From Conus ventricosus (Eukaryota; Mollusca; Gastropoda; Neogastropoda; Conidae), in contig CM031601.1 in assembly GCA_018398815.1 (NCBI GenBank), positions 34,802,170 through 34,866,169 on the forward strand: a stretch of 64,000 nt of DNA, given 5' to 3'. The stretch's first letter is position 1; every line of letters begins with the position of its first letter. The notes under the pieces are model-generated. The model was not told the origin of the DNA and did no database searches. It was given only the letters and a program-made list of their open reading frames with translations. Shown here piece after piece: positions 1 to 53,982 of the stretch. The translations under genes and the position numbers were made by a program.

Positions 1-2947
1 AGGCAATGACATGATGTGGTTTGACAATGCACACAACCCTCTGTGTACCCAGGCAATGACATGATGTGGTTTGACAATGCACACAACCCTCTGTGTACCC
101 AGGCAATGACATGATGTGGTTTGACAATGCACACAACCCTCTGTGTACCCAGGCAATGACATGATGTGGTTTGACAATGCACACAACCCTCTGTGTCCCC
201 AGGCAATGACATGATGTGGTTTGACAATGCACACAACCCTCTGTGTACCCAGGCAATGACATGATGTGGTTTGACAATGCACACAACCCTCTGTGTACCC
301 AGGCAATAACATGATGTGGTTTGACAATGCACACAACCCTCTGTGTATCCAGGCAATGACATGATGTGGTTTGACAATGCACACAACTCTCTCTGCACCC
401 ACGCAATGACATGATGTGGTTTTGACAATACACACAACCCTCTGTGTACCCAGGCAATGACATGATGTGGTTTGACAATGCACACAACCCTCTGTGTACC
501 CAGGCAATGACATGATGTGGTCTGACAATGCACACAACCCTGTGTGTACCCAGGCAATAACATGATGTGGTTTGACAATGCACACAAAACTCTGTGTACC
601 CAGGCAATGACATGATGTGGTCTGACAGTGCACACAACCCTCTGTGTACCCAGGCAATGACGTGAGTGGTTTGACAATGCACACAACCCTCTGTGTACCC
701 AGGAAATAACATGATGTGGTCTGACAATGCACACAACCCTCTGTGTACCCAGGCAATGACATGATGTGGTTTGGCAGTGCACACAACCTTCTGTGTACCC
801 AGGCAATGACATGATATGGTCTGACAATGCACACAACCCTCTGTGTACCCAGGCAATGACATGATGTGGTCTGACAATGCACACAACCCTCTGTGTACCC
901 AGGCAATGACATGATGTGGTTTGACAATGCACACAACCCTCTGTGTACCAAGGCAATGACATGATGTGGTTTGGCAGTGCACACAACCCTCTGTGTACCC
1001 AGGCAATGACATGATATTGTCTGACAATGCACACAACCCTCTGTGTACCCAGGCAATGTCATGATGTGGTTTCACAATGCACACAACAATCTGTGTACCC
1101 AGGCAATGACATGATGTGGTCTGACGATGCACACAACCCTCTGTGTACCCAGGCAATGACATGATGTGGTTTGACAAGGCATACAACGATGTGTGTACCC
1201 AGGCAATGACATGATGTGGTTTGACAATACACACAACCCTCTGTGTACCCAGGCAATGACATGATGTGGTTTGACAATGCACACAACCCTCTGTGTACCC
1301 AGGCAATGACATAATGTGGTTTGACAATCCACACAACCCTCTGTGTACCCAGGCAATGACATAATGTGGTTTGACAATGCACACAACCCTCTGTGTATCC
1401 AGGCAATAACATGATGTGGTTTGACAATGCACACAACCCTCTGTGTACCCAGGCAATGACATGATGTGGTTTGACAGTGCACACAACCCTCTGTGTACTC
1501 AGGCAATGACATGATGTGGTCTGACAATGCACACAGCTCTCTGTGTACCCAGGCAATGACGTGATGTGGTTTGACAATGCACACAACCCTCTGTGTACCC
1601 AGGCAATGACATGATGTGGTCTGACAATACACACAACCCTCCGTGTACCCAGGCAATGACATAATGTGGTTTGACAATGCACACAACCCTCCGTGTACCC
1701 AGGCAGTGACATGATGTGGTTTGACAATGCACACAACCCTCTGTGTACCCAGGCAATGACATGATGTGGTTTGACAATGCACACAAAACTCTGTGTACCC
1801 AGGCAATGACATGATGTGGTCTGACAATGCACACAACCCTCTGTGTACCCAGGCAATGACATGATGTGGTTTGACAATGCAACAACCCTCTGTGTACCCA
1901 GGCAATGACATGATGTGGTCTGACAGTGCACACAACCCTCTGTGTACCCAGGCAATGACATGATGTGGTTTGACAGTGCACACAACCCTCTGTGTACCCA
2001 GGCAATGACATGATGTAGTCTGACAGTGCACACAACCCTCTGTGTACCCAGGCAATGACATGATGTGGTCTGACAATGCACACAACCCTCTGTGTACCCA
2101 GGCAATGACATGATGTGGTCTGACAATGCACACAACCCTCTGTGTACCCAGGCAATAACATGATGTGGTCTGACAATGCACACAACCCTCCGTGTACCCA
2201 GGCAATGACATAATGTGGTTTGACAATGCACACAACCCTCCGTGTACCCAGGCAATGACATGATGTGGTTTGACAATGCACACAACCCTCTGTGTACCCA
2301 GGCAATGACATGATGTGGTCAGACAATGCACACAACCCTCTGTGTACCCAGGCAATGACATGATGTGGTTTGACAATGCACACAACCCTCTGTGTACCCA
2401 GGCAATGACATGATGTGGTCTGACAATGCACACAACCCTCTGTGTACCCAGGCAATGACATGATGTGGTTTGACAGTGCACACAACCCTCTGTGTACCCA
2501 GGCAATGACATGATATGGTCTGACAAAGCCCACAACCCTCTGTGTACCCAGGCAATGACATGATGTGGTTTGACAAGGCATACAACGATGTGTGTACCCA
2601 GGCAATGACATGATGTGGTCTGACAGTGCACACAACCCTCTATGTACCCAGGCAATGACATGATGTGGTTGACAATACACACAACCCCTGTGTACCCAGG
2701 CAATGACAAATGTGGTTTGACAATGCACACAACCCCTGTTGTACCCAGGCAATGACATGATGTGGTTTGACAAGGCATACAACGATGTGTGTACCCAGGC
2801 AATGACATGATGTGGTTTGACAATGCACACAACCCTGTGTGTACCCAGGCAATGACATAAAGTGGTTGACCATGCACACAACCCTCTGTGTACCCAGGCA
2901 ATGACATGATGTGGTCCGACAGTGCACACAACCCTCTGTGTACCCAG
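1..2947. repeat. 50-bp minisatellite, about 59 copies, cut by left window edge
   Basis: Head-to-tail 50-bp units with a few percent divergence (g/a, c/t and occasional 1-bp indels). Each unit contains tgtgtacccag followed by gcaatgac, a pyrimidine-poor but usable AG acceptor context. The array ends inside a unit directly against the first coding block, so the presumed acceptor of that block (AG 2946-2947) is itself the last copy of the repeated motif. The open frames of 400-600 codons on the minus strand are repeat artefacts. The array continues beyond the left edge. Confidence 0.97.
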
Positions 2948-45587
<42,640 letters not shown>

Positions 45588-45794
45588 CTGTGATGTGTAA
45601 GTCAGATTTGACACGCCAAGTTGATTCCTACACCCATAGGTGCATACGCGCCCTCATGCACCCGCTAAAGATTCCACTCTCTCTGGAAGCAGGGTTCTCT
45701 TCTGACATGATTGAGAACAAGAAATATAGTATCTACTCTGCTTATGATATTGACATGAAAAATACGAATGCACAAAAACATGTATAATCAAAAT

Positions 45795-46487
45795 TCAGCG
45801 CTAGCTGGGGGACAATCATCTTACAGCGCTAGCTGGGGGCCTGATGATCACTGGCCAATCATTTTACAACGCTAGCTGGGGGCCTGACGGTCACTGGCCA
45901 ATCATTTTACAGCCAGCGCTAGCTGGGGACCTGATGGTCACTGGCCAGTCATTTTACAGCGCGAGCTGGGGGCCTGATGATCACTGGCCAATCATTTTAC
46001 AGCGCTAGATGGGGGCCTGATGGTCACTGACCAATCATTTTACAGCCAGCGCTAGCTGGGGGCCTGATGATCACTGGCCAATCATTTTACAGCCAGCGCT
46101 AGCTGGGGGCCTGATGGTCACTGGCCAATCATTTTACTGCGCTAGCTGGGGGCCTGATAGTCACTGGCCAATCATTTTACAGCGCTAGCTGGGGCCTGAT
46201 GGTCATGGCAATCATTTACAGCGCTAGCTGGGGGCCTGATGATCACTGGCCAATCATTTTACAGCCAGCGCTAGCTGGGGGCCTGATGGTCACTGGCCAA
46301 TCATTTTACTGCGCTAGCTGGGGGCCTGATAGTCACTGGCTAATCATTTTACAGCCAGTGCTAGCTGGGGGCCTGATGGTCACTGGTTAATCATTTTACA
46401 GCCAGCGCTAGCTGGGGCCCTGATGGTCACTGGCCAATCATTTTACAGCCAGTGCTAGCTGGGGGCCTGATGGTCACTGGCCGATCA
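45795..46487. repeat. 43-47-bp minisatellite, about 16 copies, downstream of the stop codon
   Basis: Unit agcgctagctgggggcctga, tggtcactggccaatcattt, tac, some with an extra agcc. Contains the palindrome agcgct and gctagc. It may lie in the 3' untranslated region or just outside the gene. Confidence 0.95.
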
Positions 46488-46699
46488 TCTTTTTTACCAC
46501 CTGACAAATCATTGTCATTTGAAGCACTTAAAGGGTTGGCTCCCTTGACAGAAGATCTGAGTCAGCATGGAGGGGGGGGGGAGGGGTAGGCCAAAGAGCA
46601 TAGGTGATCCTGATGGTGCTAGTTCTGACTGTGCAAAAGTTGTGGATTTCGGAATTTAACGAATGAGTCAAAATTCCTGTTTGGTGTTTTTGTTTTCAA

Positions 46700-46815
46700 A
46701 CATGAAGTGTGTGTGTGTGTGTGTGTGTGTTGTGTGTGTGTGTCTGTGTCTGTGGGAGTGTGTGTGTGTGTATGTTTTAATTCAATATTCCGTGAGGAAG
46801 TGTATGCGTGTGCGT

Positions 46816-46851
<36 letters not shown>

Positions 46852-47110
46852 TGCATGTGTGTGTGTGTGCGTGTTTGCATGTGTGTGTGCGTTTGTGTGT
46901 GTGTGAGAGAGAGAATACGTGTTTGTGTGTGGGTAGGGAGGAGAGAGCGAGAATGTGTGTAAGTCTTACAATGTGTGTGCGCGCGCGCGTATGTGTGAGA
47001 GAGAGAGTATGCATGTATGTGTGTGTATGTGGGAGAGAGAAAGAGAGAGAGAGGTTGTGATAGGTATGACTCTGTGTGTGCGTGTGTGTGTGTGCGCGCG
47101 CACGCACGCG
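46700..47110. repeat. GT-rich and (GA)n low-complexity tract
   Basis: gtgtgt, gagaga and cgcg runs intermixed. Confidence 0.9.
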
Positions 47111-47129
47111 CGCATTTCTATGTGTATGT

Positions 47130-47310
47130 GTGCGTGATTGATTGATAATGGTTAGTTCCAAGGATAATATGAAAAGCAATGAGATGTCCTTTTCGCTATT
47201 GATTGATAATGAAAAGGAATAGCGACAAGGAAAATGCCCTTGTCGCTATTGATTGGTAAAGGTGAGTTCCAAGGATAATATGATAAACAAGCAGATGCCC
47301 TTTTTGCCAG
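47130..47310. repeat. ~65-bp imperfect tandem repeat, 2-3 copies
   Basis: gattgataatggttagttcc, aaggataatatga recur at about 47136, 47198 and 47252. Confidence 0.75.
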
Positions 47311-47391
47311 TCGTTTCTCGCCAGATGGGAGTTACAGATGCACGACTACTATGTTGATGTGATTTGTTTTTTGCTCCCATTGTTTTGTAAA

Positions 47392-47397
47392 AATAAA
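47392..47397 (+). promoter_or_regulatory. Candidate polyadenylation signal AATAAA
   Basis: The clearest AATAAA downstream of the receptor stop (1.8 kb away). Use by this gene is unproven. Confidence 0.25.
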
Positions 47398-47454
47398 TAG
47401 TATATTTCCAGAACTTGTTGTGTTCCAAGTTTTGGCACAGTTGCTACTGAGGGG

Positions 47455-49270
47455 ACGATGCCTGGGGTGCCATTGTCATTTCGAGGGAGGTGCGGTGGAT
47501 TTGTTGGAGATTTCATCACCTTCATGTGGCAAAGGGTGGCGTACGTGTGCAGGCGGTGTCATAGTAGGTTTGTTGCTATCTCAGATTCTTTTTACTGTAA
47601 TCTGTTGGTGCTGTGGGGAGTAGTAGAATCAAATCCTGGACCACCAGAAGGACCTCCGCTAGGCACAGTTGACGACCAAAACTACAGATGAAAGCTCCGA
47701 ACGAAGGCCTAGTGTGAGCAGTGTCGGTGACAATTCCGAATCAAACTTTAAAGAAGTGGTGGCAAGCATAGCTCCGCTACAGTCCAGTTTTGACAGCAGT
47801 ATGGCCAAACAAGAGGCTAACATGGACATGAAGCTATCCAAACTGAACGCCAACGTCACCACTAAACTGGACAGTCTGCAGGAGGTGGTGAGTGCTGTTT
47901 GCACTGCCTTGAGGGAGGAGATGAAACAAATACGTAAAGATGTGCAGAAGCTGAAAACCCAGAATGACAGCCTGAAATTTCAAAATAACGACCTAAGGAA
48001 AGAGAACCAGGACCTGATATTGCGCCTTGAGGATGTGGACCTGAAGCTGTATGACCTGGAGTGTCGGTCCAAAAGGAACAACCTGTTGTTCTATGGACTG
48101 CCCCGGCCCACTGTTGAGACAAGCCAGGACTGTGAGACAACTGCGCAGAAGCTGCTGAAAGATAAGATGAAGCTGCCAGAGTCTGTCTCCTTTAACAAAA
48201 GTGCACAGACTGAATAACAGGCCTGATTCACCAGTCATCGCCAGGTGCACCTTCTACGAGGAGAAGACCACCATCCTGAAGGCAAAGGGCAAGCTACGTG
48301 GCACCAGTGTGTTCACTGGGGAGGACTTTTCCCAGAGAGTGAGGACAACTAGAAAGGCCCTCACACCCCATTTGAAAGAGGGAAGGGAAGAAGGCGGCCA
48401 TGATTTTTCATTACCTCTTGATTGAAGGGAAGAATATGTGTTAAATGACAGCGGCACAGGAATCAACGAGGTGAGAGAAAGAGTTCTAAATAGAGGTGTG
48501 GCCGGCCTTCTGGCAAAGAAAGTTTTTCTAGGGGGAGGGAAATTTATATAGGGAGGAAAAGTCCTAGTGAAGCACCTATGAGAAAGCTGTCCCGTTATGT
48601 TGTCGACACCTGCAATTGTTTGCATGAACCTCGGGAAAAACTTTTCCTTCGAACTTGGTAGCGTTGCTGTCAATCTGAACGTGGACAAGATTTGTGTTGT
48701 GAATGAGAGAGAGGGCAGCGGAAGTAGAGAGGACAGTCATGAACGAGAGAGAAATGAAGGGAGGCAGGATGATGGTGAGAGGGAGGAGTGTAGGGGTGGG
48801 GAGGAAGGTGGACTGAAAACAGCGTGTGAAGAGAGGGATGGGGGAGGACAGTGGTCGGGAGGAGGTAAATGGAGGGAGGAAGGACAGTGAAACGAGGGAT
48901 AACGGAGGTGGAAGGGTGATAGTGGAGGAAGGGAGCTGGAGGGCAATGTTGGGTGTGTGCTAAATCCAATCGGTGAGCTGTCGATGTCACGGAAAAATGC
49001 TTCAATTGAGCAACCACAACAAAGTTCACAAGAGGTCAAAGGGAAGATAGCACCTGATGTAAACAATGAATCATTGTTTGGGGCAGGGTCTGTTGACTCT
49101 GACAGTGATGGTAGTTTGTCTTCTCCTTTTGTAAATAGTCGTTTTTCATTCTCTTTTCTACGCCGGAATGTTAATGGTCTTTTTTTCCAAACTGAATGAC
49201 AGCGATTTTGTTTCATTTGTGTCTTCCTCTTGATTTGTTGGTCTTGTTGAAATGTTTGTTAGATTAGGGT
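47455..49270 (+). pseudogene. LINE 5' region: 2A-like peptide, coiled-coil ORF1, start of ORF2
   Basis: Frame 47458-47691 ends with LLVLWGVVESNPGPPEG, a 2A-like motif (47620-47643) in which the usual first Asp is Val. Frame 47669-48217 is a Lys/Glu-rich coiled coil (EEMKQIRKDVQKLKTQNDS, LRKENQDLILRLEDVDL) followed by ECRSKRNNLLFYGLP, typical of L1-type ORF1 proteins. It continues in other frames to about 48480 (FYEEKTTILKAKGKLRGTS). After a low-complexity spacer, 49165-49260 resembles the start of an endonuclease (RRNVNGLFF). The element stops near 49265, so only the 5' part is present. ORF1 proteins bind the element RNA. Confidence 0.8.
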
Positions 49271-49385
49271 GAGATCAGAGGGAGGAGGTACGAACTAATT
49301 TTTCGAAGTGTCGATTAAATTTAATTGCTGATGAGCATGTGAGTGTACTGTGTGTGCTTACTAAGTGTTTGTGTTCTCGCTTCTC

Positions 49386-49387
<2 letters not shown>

Positions 49388-49440
<53 letters not shown>

Positions 49441-49822
49441 GTGTCCGTGCGCGCGCGCGTGCGTGCGTATGTGTGTGTGAGTGCGCACACTTTGCATATG
49501 TGTGTGCTAACTATGTGTGCGTTCAACTGTGTGCGTGTGCTCACAGTACAGTGTGCGTGCGTGATTGCGCGCGTGCGTGTGTGTTTGTGTGTGCGTGCAT
49601 GCGTGTGTGCGTGTGTGTGTGACAGAAAGACAGACAGACAGACGTGTGTGTGTGCGCGCGTGTGTGTGTGTGCTCTTTGCATGTGCGTGTGCTATGTGTG
49701 CGTTCAGCTGTGTGCGTGTGGTCACAGTACACTGTGTGTGTGTGTGCGCGCGCGTGCATGCATGCGTGCGTGCGTGATTGCGCGCGTGCATGTGTGCGTG
49801 CGTGTGTGTGTGTGTGTGTGTG
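49388..49822. repeat. Compound GT/GC-rich microsatellites
   Basis: GT run 49388-49440, gcgcgcgcgtgcg variants, agacagacagac at 49627-49643, ending in a GT run at 49801-49822. Confidence 0.93.
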
Positions 49823-49826
49823 GCAG

Positions 49827-49985
49827 ACACACAGAGAGCAGCCCCCCAAAAGATGGGAGTGACCTCATCCTGTCTGAACCTACCATCCCGATCAAAGCGA
49901 CGAAACTGCGAAAAATGGTGACTCCTCAATCCAACCTCTTTAGGTCACCAAATGGTCTTACCCTGGCAAACAGTATTTCAGCAAG
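49827..49985 (+). CDS. Exon-like island 1 (possible second gene)
   Basis: Non-repetitive block between a (GT)n tract and a 22-bp array. The + frame reads PPKDGSDLILSEPTIPIKAT and SNLFRSPNGLTLANSISA. Possible acceptors are at 49825-49834; the donor agcaag|gtctca at 49986 would leave phase 2. Composition is protein-like but no family is recognised and no phase-consistent next block was established. It could also be an old transposon fragment. Confidence 0.3.
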
Positions 49986-49987
49986 GT

Positions 49988-50660
49988 CTCATGCCGTCTG
50001 TTGGCTGACTCATGGCCGTCTGTTGGCTGACTCGCGGCCGTCTGTTGGCTGACTCACGGTCGTCTGTTAGCTGACTCACGGCCGTCTGTTAGCTGACTCA
50101 CGGTCGTCTGTTAGTAGACTCAAGGCCGTTTGTTAGCTGACTCACGGCCGTCTGTTAGCGGCCATCTGTTAGCTGACTCACGGCCGTCTGTTAGCTGACT
50201 CACGGCCGTCTGTTGGCTGACTGGCGGCCGTCTGTTTGCTGACTCACGGCCGTCTGTTAGCTGACTCACGGCCGTCTGTTGGCTGACTCACGGCCGTCTG
50301 TTAGCGGCCGTCTGTTGACTGACTCACGGCCGTCTGTTAGCTGACTCACGGCCGTCTGTTGGCTGACTCACGGCCGTCTGTTGGCTGACTCAAGGCCGTC
50401 TGTTTGCTGACACACGGCCGTCTGTTAGCTGACTCAAGGCCGTTTGTTAGCTGATTCACGGCCGTCTGTTAGCAGACTCAAGGCCGTTTGTTAGCTAAGT
50501 CACGGCCGTTTGTTAGTTGACTCACGTCCGTCTGTTAGCAGATTCACGGCCGTCTGTTAGCAGACTCACGGCCGTTTGTTAGCAGACTCACGGCCGTTTG
50601 TTAGCTGACTCACGGCCGTTTGTTAGCTGAGTCACGGCCGTCTGTTAGCTGACTCACGGC
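49988..50660. repeat. 22-bp minisatellite, about 30 copies
   Basis: Unit ggccgtctgttagctgactc, ac, with ggctgactc and ggcagactca variants and some truncated units. Starts immediately after the exon-like island's donor-like gt. Confidence 0.95.
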
Positions 50661-50755
50661 ATGACTATCACAGACTGCCAGCAGCAGGAGCCAGCCTACG
50701 TGACCCGGAGTCTGTCAGATTGGCATTGTGTCATACAGGCTTCATCCGACGATTA
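50661..50755 (+). CDS. Exon-like island 2 (possible second gene)
   Basis: A 95-bp non-repetitive island between two arrays. One frame reads MTITDCQQQEPAYVTRSLSD and ends at a TAG at 50754. Another frame stays open into the following array. Several AG dinucleotides could be acceptors. Too short to classify. Confidence 0.2.
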
Positions 50756-51975
50756 GGACTCTGCCTACAATCACTTCAGGTCTGCCCACAGTCACTTCAG
50801 GTCTGTCACTTCAGGTCTGTCACTTCAGGTCTGCCCACTGTCACTTCAGGTCTGTCACTTCAGGTCTGTCACTTCAGGTCTGCCCACTGTCACTTCAGGT
50901 CTGTCACTTCAGGTCTGCCCACTGTCACTTCAGGTCTGTCACTTCAGGTCTGCCCACAGTCACTTCAGGTCTGTCACTTCAGGTCTGTCACTTCAGGTCT
51001 GCCCACAGTCACTTCAGGTCTGCCCACTGTCACTTCAGGTCTGTCACTTCAGGTCTGCCCACAGTCACTTCAGGTCTGTCACTTCAGGTCTGCCCACAGT
51101 CACTTCAGGTCTGTCACTTCAGGTCTGCCCACAGTCACTTCAGGTCTGTCACTTCAGGTCTGTCACTTCAGGTCTGCCCACAGTCACTTCAGGTCTGAGC
51201 ACAGTCACTTCAGGTCTGCCCACAGTCACTTCAGGTCTGTCACTTCAGGTCTGCCCACAGTCACTTCAGGTCTGTCACTTCAGGTCTGCCCACAGTCACT
51301 TCAGGTCTGTCACTTCAGGTCTGCCCACAGTCACTTCAGGTCTGCCCACAGTCACTTCAGGTCTGCCCACAGTCACTTCAGGTCTGCCCACTGTCACTTC
51401 AGGTCTGCCCACTGTCACTTCAGGTCTGTCACTTCAGGTCTGTCACTTCAGGTCTGCCCACAGTCACTTCAGGTCTGTCACTTCAGGTCTGTCACTTCAG
51501 GTCTGTCACTTCAGGTCTGCCCACTGTCACTTCAGGTCTGCCCACTGTCACTTCAGGTCTGTCACTTCAGGTCTGTCACTTCAGGTCTGCCCACAGTCAC
51601 TTCAGGTCTGTCACTTCAGGTCTGTCACTTCAGGTCTGTCACTTCAGGTCTGCCTACAGTCACTTCAGGTCTGTCACTTCAGGTCTGCCCACTGTCACTT
51701 CAGGTCTGTCACTTCAGGTCTGAGCACATTCACTTCAGGTCTGTCACTTCAGGTCTCCCACAGTCACTTCAGGTCTTCCACAGTCACTTCAGGTCTCCCA
51801 CTGTCACTTCAGGTCTGTCACTTCAGGTCTGCCCACAGTCACTTCAGGTCTGCCCACAGTCACTTCAGGTTTGCCCACAGTCACTTCAGGTCTGCCCACA
51901 GTCACTTCAGGTCTGTCCACAGTCACTTCAGGTCTGTCCACAATCACTTCAGGTCTGCCCACAATCACCTCAAGT
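50756..51975. repeat. Heptad-based minisatellite of 14- and 21-bp units, about 70 copies
   Basis: Short unit tcacttcaggtctg (14 bp) and long unit cccacagtcacttcaggtct plus g (21 bp) follow one another in irregular order. Each unit contains cttcag|gtctg, a donor-like site. The right end becomes all long units. Confidence 0.95.
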
Positions 51976-52002
51976 GGTGTCCTGACACACTGCCCTCTGT
52001 CC

Positions 52003-52127
52003 ATCGTCTCCTGTGCCTGAGCTCTCAGCGGCAGAGCAAAACTTGGTTGATGCTGTGCCGACCTTTGTGGTCACCCTCATCTGCCTAGACCCGGCATGGT
52101 GAGGGACGCCTTTAACAGAGCAGAAAG
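52003..52127 (+). CDS. Exon-like island 3 (possible second gene), frameshifted
   Basis: After the acceptor-like gagctctcag the frame reads AEQNLVDAVPTFVVTLICLD, then after a 1-base frame change at about 52095 MVRDAFNRAE, ending at a strong donor cagaaag|gtatgt (52128). Protein-like composition and a good donor suggest a real exon with an indel. No family is recognised. Confidence 0.35.
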
Positions 52128-52269
52128 GTATGTCAGGAACACCCTCCTGCTGAGCTCACTCCACCTGCTATCTACGGGCTAATGTAAAGGATCAAGGCAG
52201 AAAGAATTTCCCTTGCTAAAAGCTTGTCACCCACAGAACACAGCATTTTGTTACCACTACCCTAGGCCT

Positions 52270-53058
52270 ATTCTACATGGACTTTTTCCACAGGGACCTA
52301 TCCCTGGACATATTCCTCAGGAACCTACCCCTGGACCTATTCCACAGAGACCTACCCCTGGACCTATTCCCCGGGACCTACCCCGGGACCTATTCTCCAA
52401 GGACCTGCTCCTGGACCTATTCCACAGGGACCTACCTCTGGACCTATTCCACAGGGAACTACCCCTGGACATATTCCACAGGGACCGATCCCTGGACCTA
52501 TTCCATAGGGACCTATCCCTGGACCTATTCCACAGGGACCTATCCCTGGACCTATTCCATAGGGACCTACCCCTGGACCTATTCCATAGGGATCTATCCC
52601 TGGACCTATTCCATAGGGACCTATTCCACAGGGACCTATCCCTGGACCTATTCCATAGGGACTTATCCCTGGACCTATTCCACAGGGACCTATCCCTGGA
52701 CCTATTCCATAGGGGCCTATCCCTGGACCTATTCCATAGGGACCTATTCCCCAGGGACCTGCTCAAGGACCTATTCCACAGGGACCTATCCCTGGACCTA
52801 TTCCATAGGGGCCTATCCCTGGACCTATTCCATAGGGACCTACCCCTGGACCTATTCCATAGGGACCTATTCCATAGGGACCTATTCCACAGGGACCTAT
52901 CCCTGGACCTATTCCATAGGGACCTACCCCTGGACCTATTCCACTGGAACCTATCCCTGGACCTATTCCATAGGGACCTATCCCTGGACCTATTCCATAG
53001 GGACTTACCCCTGGACCTATTCCATAGGGACCTGCCTCTGGACCTATTCTGCAGGGAC
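52270..53058. repeat. 27-bp minisatellite, about 29 copies
   Basis: Unit gacctattccatagggacct, atccctg. All + frames stay open for about 300 codons (for example LFHRDLSLD) because the unit is nine codons. No splice or codon evidence for translation. Confidence 0.93.
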
Positions 53059-53107
53059 CTATTTATTCTCCTCGGGAGCGCTGCACGTCTCCCATTATAC
53101 TGCCGAG

Positions 53108-53160
53108 GTCCCCCCCTCCCCCCCCCCCCCCCCCCCCGCCCCCATCCCCCACCCCCTAAA
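53108..53160. repeat. Poly-C tract
   Basis: Long C run interrupted by single T, A and G, directly before the acceptor-like gccgggacag. Confidence 0.9.
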
Positions 53161-53174
53161 TCTTGCCGGGACAG

Positions 53175-53421
53175 GAAGTCTCACGCCCACACCTAGAATA
53201 TGTGCCAAGAGTGTGTGTCTGCTATGAAGAGTTTTCCATGGGTTTGGCGGAAATCAACAGTTCTCCGTCCTCTGTACCGTTCCGACGCCAACACAGCCAT
53301 GGCCCTAACGTACAAGGACGGATCATCTGGCAAACCTAAACTGCGCTCACGGGCAGCTTCAGCCTCAACGTGCACATCGTCTTGCGACTCCTGCCTGAGG
53401 TGTTGTCGACCAGCTGAGTGA
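53175..53421 (+). CDS. Exon-like island 4 (possible terminal exon of a second gene)
   Basis: After the long poly-C tract and gggacag (53174) or acctag (53196), the + frame from 53197 reads VSAMKSFPWVWRKSTVLRPL and MALTYKDGSSGKPKLRSR, then a Cys/Ser-rich end and TGA at 53419-53421. A minus-strand frame (53375-53193) is equally open (LPDDPSLYVRAMAVLASERY), so even the strand is unsure. Confidence 0.25.
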
Positions 53422-53470
53422 AAGAAAGAGCTGTTTCTTATTTGGCGTTTTCTGGAGACTCCCCGCCCCC

Positions 53471-53479
53471 CCCCCCCCT

Positions 53480-53545
<66 letters not shown>
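53471..53545. repeat. Poly-C and (TC)n tract
   Basis: cccccccctccctccc followed by about 32 TC steps. Confidence 0.95.
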
Positions 53546-53546
<1 letters not shown>

Positions 53547-53982
53547 ATAAACTCTCTTCTGTTTGTCGTTCTTACTTTTATTACTTCCCTTTCACGGCCT
53601 CGTGTGTAACTCTCCACCACGAGAGGCGTCTGACGTCATCACGTGGCTCATTGTTCACTTGGCACCCAACTGTGTTTTATGACCTTGTCAACACTACAGA
53701 CCCACTTTCAGCTAGGACATGTAGTGCTAGACCTTCAGTCGGTGAAAGAGAGTACCTTTTCTCTAGCGTTTTTAAAAAGAAGAAAGAAAGAATCTTGTGT
53801 CACGCCTTCGGATGTCCTCCCAGTGAGTTGGCATGGAAATACTTGAACAGTATTTTTCAAGTAAACAGCGTGTAGCATTTGTGTTCTTCTTTCCTGACAT
53901 TCGCATATGATGTTGACCTCTATTTCTCCTCTTTCTGACAGTAACCTGAATATCGCTGTACACGTCTGTGCTTCCCTCCCCT

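Noticed and set aside
1059..2931. Open frames of 408-619 codons on the minus strand
   Set aside because: They lie wholly in the 50-bp array; the periodic translation is a repeat artefact with no start, splice or family support.
1..2947. CRISPR array
   Set aside because: Units are contiguous with no unique spacers, and the genome is eukaryotic.
50720..51985. 421-codon frame in the 14/21-bp array
   Set aside because: Heptad units mixed in multiples keep one frame open by chance of composition; no protein family.
52213..53227. Proline- or leucine-rich 300-codon repeat proteins
   Set aside because: A 27-bp unit open in more than one frame; no codon bias or exon borders favour one frame.
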